DNA of 57,908 nt from a virus. This document shows positions 51,477 to 57,908 of this stretch, one piece after another (position 1 is the first letter of the stretch; every line of letters starts with the position of its first letter). The position numbers and the translations under genes were made by a program. The notes under the pieces were generated by a model that was given only the letters and a program-made list of their open reading frames with translations, was not told the origin of the DNA and searched no databases. The stretch lies in the IMG/VR virus record IMGVR_UViG_3300033148_002172, positions 1 to 57,908 of that record; one strand, written 5' to 3'.

Positions 51477-51974
51477 ATGCCCACTAGCAATTTCCCCCGT
51501 CTTAAATTTACTGACATAACAGAGGTAGAAGTACTGGACCACTCAGCTTCTTTCTTTGCGACCGGTACCGACCCAGTCGCGGCGGAGGGGGCTGGGTCAG
51601 CCCAAACCTCGGCAGTGTCCGTAATAGGTGTCAAACAGTTAGACATTTTCATTAACCTAACTACTAATCCAGGAAACAAACTATACGTTAAGGTACGCTT
51701 CTCCGGTAAGGAGGCACCAGATGTGACGGTGCCTACAGATTGGGGCTACGTCCAGATTGATAATATAGATGGCGCTACCGGCATTAGCACAGTACAAGAG
51801 TACATGGTAGAGATAGATCTAGCAAATGTTAACGGAACGGCATCTGCAGCAGCTAGACGTTACTTAGTGCGTATAGATCAGATATCGGGAATGTGGGCCA
51901 GTGCTATTGTGTGGGTTTTCGGCGGCAATGCCCAAGGTACAGTAGAATTCCAGAGACAAGGTGGGGGTATGTAA
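51477..51974 (+). CDS. structural protein, 165 aa
   Basis: A beta-rich protein (TDITEVEVLDHSASFFATGT; LYVKVRFSGKEAPDVTVPTD) of virion type, leading the tail-fibre set. AGGAG precedes the ATG, and its stop overlaps the next start (TAATG). Confidence 0.65.
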   Translation: MPTSNFPRLKFTDITEVEVLDHSASFFATGTDPVAAEGAGSAQTSAVSVIGVKQLDIFINLTTNPGNKLYVKVRFSGKEAPDVTVPTDWGYVQIDNIDGATGISTVQEYMVEIDLANVNGTASAAARRYLVRIDQISGMWASAIVWVFGGNAQGTVEFQRQGGGM

Positions 51975-52207
51975 TGGCGATTTATTTGACACCAGGCGTG
52001 GAGACTGATGGGCAGTATGACCCGGCCACAAATGTGGACGGTACGATGACTGTGTTCACAGTTCCAGGTATGCGTTCACCGCACTGCGACAGAGATAACC
52101 TCTTGTTCGTGATTGTTGCGCCAGCAGATATGGTTGCTCCCGCAGATTGGCAGGAGAAAACCGAGGCCGAGATTAACGTGCTCTATCCTGGCACATTCGG
52201 AGGTTGA
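51974..52207 (+). CDS. hypothetical small structural protein, 77 aa
   Basis: Beta-rich sequence with YLTPGVETDGQYDPATN and FVIVAPADMVAPADW. Starts at the ATG overlapping the previous stop. Probably part of the tail-fibre assembly by position. No family recognised. Confidence 0.6.
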   Translation: MAIYLTPGVETDGQYDPATNVDGTMTVFTVPGMRSPHCDRDNLLFVIVAPADMVAPADWQEKTEAEINVLYPGTFGG

Positions 52208-52208
52208 T

Positions 52209-53289
52209 ATGGCAGTTAAATGGTCATGGGCGTGGGGTTCGGAAACCGCATTGGTTTTAGAGACTAGCGCAGGGTGGGATTTCTCGTCGACAGCGGCTAG
52301 CAACGTAACATCGTACCCGACGGGTGGACTACCGGCCGGAGTGCCAGAGTTCACTTACGCGGGATCCCCCACGCGATACACGATCAACCTCAAAAGCTCG
52401 TCCACAGCCAGAACACCGCTAAATATTGGCGCCCCGCAGGGGTGGATCTGTGGTCATTTCTACCTAAATTCGGCTGGAGGGTTTTCAAATTATCAGGCTT
52501 TAACCGTGCTAGCGACCAGTAACGGGCGAGCAACCTATGTTGTCGCCAATGGACCGGATACGCTTAAATTGTACTGTCGCCAATGGACCGGATACGCTTA
52601 AATTGTACGTTGATCACGTGTTTAAAGAGCAGACCGTGGCGACGTTTCCACCCCTAACGTGGCATAACATAGCTTTAAAGTACGATATGAGCACCACCAC
52701 TTGGAGCGGGCAGCTCTTTATGAACGGGGTAGCCGTCACGGCTGCCTATACTGATCCGGGGGTAGCCCAAACGTCTAGCTATTTCAGAATTTCGGGGCTT
52801 CTTAATTCCTCTCTGATTACGGGCGGATACTGGGCGGGGCTAGTCCACTATGACGATCTAGCCGACGCTGGCGAACTAAGCCGCCATGTCACAAGGGTAT
52901 CACCCACAGCCGATGTGTCAGAGGTCGGCACATGGAGTCCAGCCAGTGGAGGAACGACCCAAACCACAGAACTGGCCAGCCCCTTGAACACTGCCACAAC
53001 AGTTACGGAAGCGGCACCCCTCAGCGGTGAGAATGTAGTACTCAACGTCAATAATCTGGCCACCCAACTGGGTATCACGCCGAATATATATGGAGTGAGC
53101 GCTCATGCGTATGCCGATGGCGTGGGCATCAGCGTGGAGGCAGCAGTGGGCGAGGGCCAGACCTATACCACAGGGACTAGCGTGGTGGCAGGTTCAGCAA
53201 CGTACGCCACGGCTACAGCTCCCAATAAACCAGGCGGCGGTGCATGGGCAGCCACGGATACAGTGCTGTTGAAATTCGAGGTTAGCTAA
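52209..53289 (+). CDS. tail-fibre protein with LamG/ConA-like domain, frame-interrupted by a 34-bp tandem duplication
   Basis: The ATG at 52209 has GGAGG five bases upstream and the protein opens MAVKWSWAWGSETALVLETS. As written the frame ends at 52601. A perfect 34-bp segment, starting TGTCGCCAATGGACCGGATA, is repeated head to tail at about 52540-52607. Removing one copy joins the halves into one 348-aa protein. The central part (LTWHNIALKYDMSTTTWSGQ, LFMNGVAVT) is typical of LamG/concanavalin-like sugar-binding folds, and the C-terminal part looks like a beta-sandwich. A receptor-binding role is likely. Confidence 0.7.
52540..52607 (+). repeat. 34-bp tandem duplication inside the LamG-like gene
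   Basis: Two adjacent identical 34-base copies, each containing TGTCGCCAATGGACCGGATA and CGCTTAAATTGTAC. 34 is one more than a multiple of three, so the copy breaks the frame. Confidence 0.92.
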
Positions 53290-53537
53290 TGGCTGTAGAC
53301 GCGCAGGGACTGTTTGGGAGCGTGGTCCATGACGCAGACCCAAATCCTATAGCGGCACGCGGGCTATTCGCATCTGTAGTACATGACGCCAACCTGAATC
53401 CTATAGCGGCACGAGCATTATTCGCCAGCGTGGTACACGAGGGTACAGCAGCAGGTGGAGGAGGAGGCTCGACTGCGCAAGGTAAAGTGTTACAGGGCGA
53501 CGGCTTCCAGGGCGGTTATAACCAAGGGGATGTCTAA
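53289..53537 (+). CDS. small tail-fibre-associated protein of three 18-aa repeats, 82 aa
   Basis: Three near-identical units, GLFGSVVHDADPNPIAAR, GLFASVVHDANLNPIAAR and ALFASVVHEG, followed by a Gly-rich linker and a basic-neutral tail. It overlaps the stops and starts of both fibre genes (TAATG). It may be a linker or assembly factor between two fibre proteins. No family recognised. Confidence 0.65.
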   Translation: MAVDAQGLFGSVVHDADPNPIAARGLFASVVHDANLNPIAARALFASVVHEGTAAGGGGGSTAQGKVLQGDGFQGGYNQGDV

Positions 53538-55810
53538 TGGCCCAACCTATACTAAAAGTAGAGATTGTTGCTCCCATCCCAGGGAGCGGGGGTGGCACAG
53601 TTACCCAGGTAGATACAGGGACAGGCCTAAGCGGCGGGCCGATTACCACTACTGGGACAATCGACCTAGATAATACGGCAGTAACACCCGGCGCTTACAC
53701 CGCTGCTGATATCACAGTTGACGCCCAAGGGCGGATAACAGCGGCAGCAAATGGGGGCGGAGGAGGAGGGATATCAACCCTCCCGGTCGGCAATGTCATC
53801 TATGTTGACAAGCTGGGCAATGATGGCACCGGGCTAGTAGATAGGTTCGACTTACCGTTTTTAACTATCGCGGCAGCTATTGCGGTAGCAGGCACTGGGG
53901 ACACCATACAGATACGTCCCGGTGTCTACCCCGAGTCCGGGTTGACCATCCCGCAGGGTGTAACCCTGGTGGGCATTGGAGGGTATGAGGTCACCTCCAT
54001 CACAGGCGCGGCTGCAACCGGCGTGCGTGTAACTATGGGAATAGATACTACCCTCCAGAACATTAGCGTCACAGTACCTACGGATGCAGCGGGAGCAATC
54101 GAATGTGCTATCGGCGGTGGAAACGTCTGCGGCGTTAGGTTTATGAAGTTCCTGGGAGCGGGGGGTTCTGGTCGAGGCATACTGGTCACCAGCGGCAAGC
54201 TCATCGGCCTGGAGTTGCGGCAAGGCTCTGGCGTGGCAGACTCCATGTTGGAGGTTAACGGCGGGGTGCTGGCCTGTCAGGCGGTACATATCCCACCCGG
54301 AGCGACGTTAGCTGCGGGGGCAAAGTGTACAGCAGGCAGACTCCAGGCACTCGATTTCAATATCGGCTCTTCTACAGTAACCACTGGTGTGATTGCTACG
54401 GCTGGGACAGCTGTCCTAATAAGCCTGAACCTATTTAATTGTACGAATGGTATCCGTGTGAGCGGTAATACTGTAACGGTCGAGGCGTATGGCGGGAAAA
54501 TTCAGGCGTCTGCTTACAACCTGCTGGTGGACCCAGCTCTTACGGGCGTAGGGGGTCTGCTACGAATCACTGCGCAGATGGATAGGAAGTTCAGCATCCC
54601 CTCCACATGGATAGATAGCGATCACGCTTGGTGGGGAGCGGATAGCGTGGTTGGCCACCCGGAGAAGGGCAGCGGGATGTATGTGGGTGAGGGTTCGGCG
54701 TATGCCACACTGAATACCGTGTTCACTACAGATGCGACAGGAGCAGCAGGCTACATAGATATCAGCACCGAGGCCAGCTCGAAGGACGGGTCTACATTCT
54801 CCTTCCAGACAGGGGCTGTGGGTGAAACCATCATGTGGTGTACGAACCGAGTGGATTCTTCTGGAGCTAAGCTCAAGCACTGGACAGCCCAGTTTGCCCA
54901 GGTGGTTGCAGCGACTGCACGCACACATGTGTTTGAAATCTATAGTGGTGCCGCTTGGGTCGAGGTGGGCGTCCAGTCTGTACAGGTAGCAAATCAGTAC
55001 AGGTATGGCGACCAAGCGTTTCTTAGAGCAGCTAACTTAGAGGATTACAGGCTGGGAATTGACGGAGCCACAACCTGGGCTAGCTCCACGATTAACGGGG
55101 TGGCAGGCCATTGGGCCAGAGTGCGTGTCGCTACGTTAGCAGTGCCTAATATAGTCCCCACATTCGAGCAGCTAAAGCTCGTGCTCGTGCCGTCGCAGTT
55201 CGGTGTGAACGACCGGGGTCAGCAGCTAGCGCAAGGGCTGGCCATGTGGAAGCAGACATTGTTCGGTAGCGGAAATATGTGGGGAGAGGGTGCGGGGGCT
55301 AAGGATTATACACAGCGCCTCGGCGTCGCCATAGCCGCAGCGAGTCTAACCGGGTGGAGCCATAAGGTAAAGAAGGGCAAACTCGACACTATAAATGACT
55401 TTATCACATGGCAGCTAAACGTACCCGGTGGGCTATGTACAGCGTTCCCAATTAAATTTACGCTAACCTACAGTCATGATACCGCGCAGACACTGGACCT
55501 CGCATGTTGTGTAATTCCCCAGCCCGTTGCGGGAGTGCTGGTGGCAGACCCAGCAGGAGGGGTAACGCCCACTGCTCGATTGATAGCCGACACCCCTGCG
55601 TATGATACCATTGCAGCATTGAATACCACTAATACGATCGTCACTACTGTAGACACGCTAGACACCACCTCCTACGAGTTTGACATCTCAAATATGTACG
55701 AGGGCGACATCCTGATTTTGAAAATTCACATGGTGACAAACCATGATATTTTCATCTGGAGTCTACAGGTTGAGGGTGTGTCGTTTAGTGCGGGTAAAGT
55801 TATCGGTTAG
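53537..55810 (+). CDS. tail fibre/spike with beta-helix domain
   Basis: 757 aa. The N-terminus (GTVTQVDTGTGLSGGPITTT; DITVDAQGRITAAANGGGGG) is the typical fibre stalk sequence. Residues about 90-330 (TIAAAIAVAGTGDTIQIRPG, then GLTIPQGVTLVGIGG) match the pectate-lyase-like right-handed beta-helix of spikes. The C-terminus is a beta-rich domain that likely binds the receptor. It is the last rightward gene. Its stop codon overlaps the stop of the opposing lipoprotein gene. Confidence 0.8.
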   Translation: MAQPILKVEIVAPIPGSGGGTVTQVDTGTGLSGGPITTTGTIDLDNTAVTPGAYTAADITVDAQGRITAAANGGGGGGISTLPVGNVIYVDKLGNDGTGLVDRFDLPFLTIAAAIAVAGTGDTIQIRPGVYPESGLTIPQGVTLVGIGGYEVTSITGAAATGVRVTMGIDTTLQNISVTVPTDAAGAIECAIGGGNVCGVRFMKFLGAGGSGRGILVTSGKLIGLELRQGSGVADSMLEVNGGVLACQAVHIPPGATLAAGAKCTAGRLQALDFNIGSSTVTTGVIATAGTAVLISLNLFNCTNGIRVSGNTVTVEAYGGKIQASAYNLLVDPALTGVGGLLRITAQMDRKFSIPSTWIDSDHAWWGADSVVGHPEKGSGMYVGEGSAYATLNTVFTTDATGAAGYIDISTEASSKDGSTFSFQTGAVGETIMWCTNRVDSSGAKLKHWTAQFAQVVAATARTHVFEIYSGAAWVEVGVQSVQVANQYRYGDQAFLRAANLEDYRLGIDGATTWASSTINGVAGHWARVRVATLAVPNIVPTFEQLKLVLVPSQFGVNDRGQQLAQGLAMWKQTLFGSGNMWGEGAGAKDYTQRLGVAIAAASLTGWSHKVKKGKLDTINDFITWQLNVPGGLCTAFPIKFTLTYSHDTAQTLDLACCVIPQPVAGVLVADPAGGVTPTARLIADTPAYDTIAALNTTNTIVTTVDTLDTTSYEFDISNMYEGDILILKIHMVTNHDIFIWSLQVEGVSFSAGKVIG

Positions 55811-55817
55811 TCGATAA
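55800..55817. terminator. weak stem-loop at the convergent gene ends
   Basis: TTATCG pairs with CGATAA across six bases, right over the two overlapping stop codons. It lacks a clear T-tract, so a terminator role is only possible. Confidence 0.3.
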
Positions 55818-56037
55818 AGCACTTAAGCTGCTTATACTCTTCCGAGTCGCAAGCTAGGCCAGAGGACAGGTCTAGTCTATCTGCTATAGACTCTAGCTCA
55901 CTATCCACGGTAAGCCAGCCCTCTAATACGGTAAACCCAGAGTATGTGCAGGTGAAGGGTAGGCTATAACCCTCCGGCATTTCTGGCCTTGGAGGAGATG
56001 AGCAGGCCATAACTACGGCTAGTAAAACAAATCTCAT
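55807..56037 (-). CDS. small lipoprotein, 76 aa
   Basis: From the ATG at 56035-56037 the protein has a signal sequence MRFVLLAVVMAC with a lipobox-like VMAC, then a Pro-rich start (SSPPRPEMPEGYS) and three more cysteines. It overlaps the metalloprotease gene as ATGA. An outer-membrane spanin-like or surface-exclusion role is possible, but no family is recognised. Confidence 0.65.
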   Translation of the reverse strand: MRFVLLAVVMACSSPPRPEMPEGYSLPFTCTYSGFTVLEGWLTVDSELESIADRLDLSSGLACDSEEYKQLKCFID

Positions 56038-56573
56038 AGTCCCCACCCTCGGAAAGCTCTCCTTACCCCTGACCAATCATCGCCTATGCAATCTACATAA
56101 GGGCATAGTACATGTCCTCGTTTGGCAGCGTGGCCTTGAAACCAGATATGTCCCAGCTCGTGTCGCAGTACAGCCATGTTCCCATCCGGTACCATTATTA
56201 GCCCAGCCTCTGGTATGTCTGGCCATACTACTGTAACAGCAAAGGCCCCTAGTATCTGAAGACGCCACTCTAAGCGCCACATATCTATTTGGATAAACCC
56301 CTTGTCGGGCATATCTCCTGCACACTTGGAGTCTACTACCGTTAGCTTCGGTGCCCCCTGTGCCTCCCATTGCGCTAAGAGCATCCTAACCTCGTCACTA
56401 GTAACCGGTGCCGTATCGCACACTTGCACTACTGGAAGAGCTGCCCACTTAGTAGGCTTAGGTAATTTAACTTTAACGCGTGCTTCATATAGCTGCTCTA
56501 CAGCAGCACATACACGGTTGGTACATCCCAGCGGCATTGCCGCTAGGATTACTAGCATGATTAATCGGAACAT
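56034..56573 (-). CDS. secreted lipoprotein metalloprotease, HExxHxxxxxH type
   Basis: 179 aa. The N-terminus MFRLIMLVILAAMPLGC is a lipoprotein signal with a good lipobox (PLGC, Cys17). Residues 138-148 are HELGHIWFQGH, the zinc-binding HExxHxxxxxH of metzincin proteases such as matrixins (with Phe in place of the usual Gly). Cys52, Cys84 and two later Cys could form disulphides outside the cytoplasm. It probably cleaves a periplasmic or surface target of the host. It lies in a run of small envelope-directed genes at the end of the leftward block. Confidence 0.75.
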   Translation of the reverse strand: MFRLIMLVILAAMPLGCTNRVCAAVEQLYEARVKVKLPKPTKWAALPVVQVCDTAPVTSDEVRMLLAQWEAQGAPKLTVVDSKCAGDMPDKGFIQIDMWRLEWRLQILGAFAVTVVWPDIPEAGLIMVPDGNMAVLRHELGHIWFQGHAAKRGHVLCPYVDCIGDDWSGVRRAFRGWGL

Positions 56574-56619
56574 GTCTACCCCACACTAGATGCGTATCCC
56601 GTTTAGGGCCTTACGTCAA

Positions 56620-56883
56620 CTAAGTGTCAGCCGGGGGTTCTCTGTTGGGGGCGGTGTTTTTCTCCTCGATACCTTTAAATGCGTCTATTAAGGCATCGAA
56701 CCGTTCTTGTGTTATATTGGTTAGGGTACATGTCTTTGTTGTTCGATCATACATCCACGGGTCTGTAACCTCTATTAATATCTTGTCTCCTATAGACCAC
56801 TCTAGATGTAGTAGTATTTCGGCATCTATCTCTAAATAGGTGTTACCTCTTTTATTTATTTTTAAAGTGTTCAGCTTTTTCAT
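56620..56883 (-). CDS. AbrB/MazE-like (SpoVT) DNA-binding protein, 87 aa
   Basis: The N-terminal LKINKRGNTYLEIDAEILLH, then LEWSIGDKILIEV, is the swapped-hairpin pattern (vtkrGn...iPaeil..l.w..GDk..iev) of AbrB-family regulators and antitoxins. The C-terminal half is hydrophilic. It may regulate the late leftward genes. No toxin partner is recognised next to it. Confidence 0.75.
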   Translation of the reverse strand: MKKLNTLKINKRGNTYLEIDAEILLHLEWSIGDKILIEVTDPWMYDRTTKTCTLTNITQERFDALIDAFKGIEEKNTAPNREPPADT

Positions 56884-57022
56884 TTACTCTCTGTAATTGG
56901 TCAGCGTCTAAAGCCGCCACTATCAGAAGACCTGCCACTGTAGATGCTATAACACTGCCTACAACTACCCCTAGCCCGAAAAGAATATAGCCGGTAGTAA
57001 GTCTCTTTAATAGTTTTATCAT
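56852..57022 (-). CDS. small membrane protein, 56 aa, holin candidate
   Basis: A gene between the AbrB-like gene and the 56-aa gene. The protein MIKLLKRLTTGYILFGLGVV continues VGSVIASTVAGLLIVAALDA and ends in a charged tail (EKAEHFKNK), so it has one long or two short membrane helices with a positive N-terminus, as in small holins. The ATG overlaps the previous TGA, and the gene overlaps the AbrB-like start by 32 bases. Confidence 0.6.
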   Translation of the reverse strand: MIKLLKRLTTGYILFGLGVVVGSVIASTVAGLLIVAALDADQLQRVNEKAEHFKNK

Positions 57023-57189
57023 AAGTCCAGCTTTAGGCGTTTAAAAAGTTCTTCTATGTTTGACAGGATATCCACCTCCAGGTTGTCGGCATAGACAACT
57101 CTTAATATCTCTGCTAATTGTTCTAAGGCTTGTATGGTCTCTGTGAGTTCTTGCCTTAGTCCATCTATAATCTCCGCATCTGAAGTCAC
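57019..57189 (-). CDS. helical protein, 56 aa (GTG start)
   Basis: An amphipathic helical sequence (IIDGLRQELTETIQALEQLA; IEELFKRLKLDL). I use the GTG at 57187-57189, which overlaps the TGA of the metallophosphoesterase (GTGA), with GGAG upstream. Function unknown. Confidence 0.6.
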   Translation of the reverse strand: MTSDAEIIDGLRQELTETIQALEQLAEILRVVYADNLEVDILSNIEELFKRLKLDL

Positions 57190-57908
57190 TGTCCATATCT
57201 CCGTCGTAGTTCTGTAAGAGGTACAAAGGCTGGGGTGTAGGACCAATCCTTTAGATTAGTTAATACCACTATACCTCGATCATAGCTAACATTACTCATA
57301 AGACCTGCCCACTCATGAGCATGCTCGAAAGCACAACCTACTGAAGTACCTACTAGCTTTCTACCATCTGCAGAGGTCACGGTATCTGTTTTGTATAGGT
57401 GATTGTGCCCCACCACAACACTACACATGGTTTTCATAACGAGCTGCCGTCCCATATTTACGGAAGATATAGCCCTACCATTACCAGGGGAGGCAAAGTA
57501 GTGGGAGAACATAACCCTGTCTATCTTCTTAGGTGTTAGGAAGGGTACCTGCTCAAAGCCATGGCTTTCCCAACCAAGAACGTGCATACCTAGAAACCCA
57601 CTAAGGGCACCGTTGTCTCGCACCGTGCGGCTAATCCTATCCTCGTGGTTACCCAGGGTAACAAACTTTTCCTCGGCGTAGTTCCACACATCCTCAGCTA
57701 TATTCTTACGCATTAAAGCTATAGCTTTATTCCCTGCGTTTATATCATCTTGGATGAAACGTCCCCACTCATCCATGGTTCCCTTATCATAGTGTGATAA
57801 GGATTGCATATCATGCCAGTCGCCGATGGAGCAGAAAGCAAAACGCTCTCCATTCTCCATGGCGGCACGGCCTTGTCGGGTAATCTCCAAACCAAATAAA
57901 CGAGCGCG
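57186..57908 (-). CDS. metallophosphoesterase (C-terminal part; starts at 126)
   Basis: The frame is open to the window end and continues in frame at base 1, where the gene starts (ATG 124-126). Motifs are FCSIGDWHDM (GDxH), VTLGNHEDR (GNHE), MFSHYF and VVVGHNHLYK (GHxH), the metal-ligand series of calcineurin-like phosphoesterases. The substrate could be nucleotide, phosphoprotein or DNA ends. Full length is 282 aa. It is the first gene of the leftward block after the wrap and overlaps the next gene by 4 bases. Confidence 0.85.
   Translation of the reverse strand, partial: RARLFGLEITRQGRAAMENGERFAFCSIGDWHDMQSLSHYDKGTMDEWGRFIQDDINAGNKAIALMRKNIAEDVWNYAEEKFVTLGNHEDRISRTVRDNGALSGFLGMHVLGWESHGFEQVPFLTPKKIDRVMFSHYFASPGNGRAISSVNMGRQLVMKTMCSVVVGHNHLYKTDTVTSADGRKLVGTSVGCAFEHAHEWAGLMSNVSYDRGIVVLTNLKDWSYTPAFVPLTELRRRYGQ

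Noticed and set aside
1-57908. Temperate lifestyle
   Set aside because: No integrase, excisionase, partition genes or CI-like repressor recognised; the AbrB-like protein alone is not evidence.

Overview
The window reads as a complete 57.9 kb genome of a virulent, podovirus-like tailed phage. A reading frame that begins at 126 on the minus strand runs off base 1 and continues in frame from base 57,908 (a metallophosphoesterase), so the two ends join and the sequence is circular or circularly permuted. I see no integrase, no CI-like repressor, no tail sheath, no tape-measure protein, no RNA polymerase gene and no tRNA. The candidate promoters are sigma70-like. Two lipoprotein signal sequences suggest a Gram-negative host (inference).

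The layout is two divergent transcription blocks. The leftward block starts near 18.97 kb, runs down to base 1, and continues round the circle to 55.8 kb. It carries about fifteen tiny overlapping genes of unknown function (11.8-17.7 kb, probably early host-takeover genes), then the replication genes: primase-helicase, Fe-S PD-(D/E)XK nuclease, SF2 helicase, SSB-like protein, family A DNA polymerase and RuvC-like nuclease. After the wrap come the metallophosphoesterase, a small membrane protein, an AbrB-like regulator, a secreted lipoprotein metalloprotease and a second small lipoprotein.

Between the blocks, 18.97-20.15 kb holds a repeat-rich control region: five 18-bp dyads, five 15-bp iterons, nested palindromes, an AT-rich block and ten copies of TGTGACA/TGTCACA. 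It is the best candidate for a replication origin and regulatory centre.

The rightward block (20.15-55.81 kb) is morphogenetic: candidate small terminase, TerL, portal, scaffold, major capsid protein, decoration protein, tail adaptor, tail nozzle, tail appendages, a set of internal virion proteins ending in a 2,467-aa protein with two zincin-like HExxH domains, a second decoration-like protein, possible membrane proteins, and a tail-fibre set with LamG-like and beta-helix domains. The two blocks meet tail to tail at 55,807-55,810.

Three genes, including the major capsid gene, are each interrupted by a perfect tandem duplication (11, 25 and 34 bp), and removing one copy restores the frame exactly. 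A fourth has a one-base frameshift. These are either assembly or sequencing errors or a real slippage phenomenon, and they matter for anyone annotating this genome.
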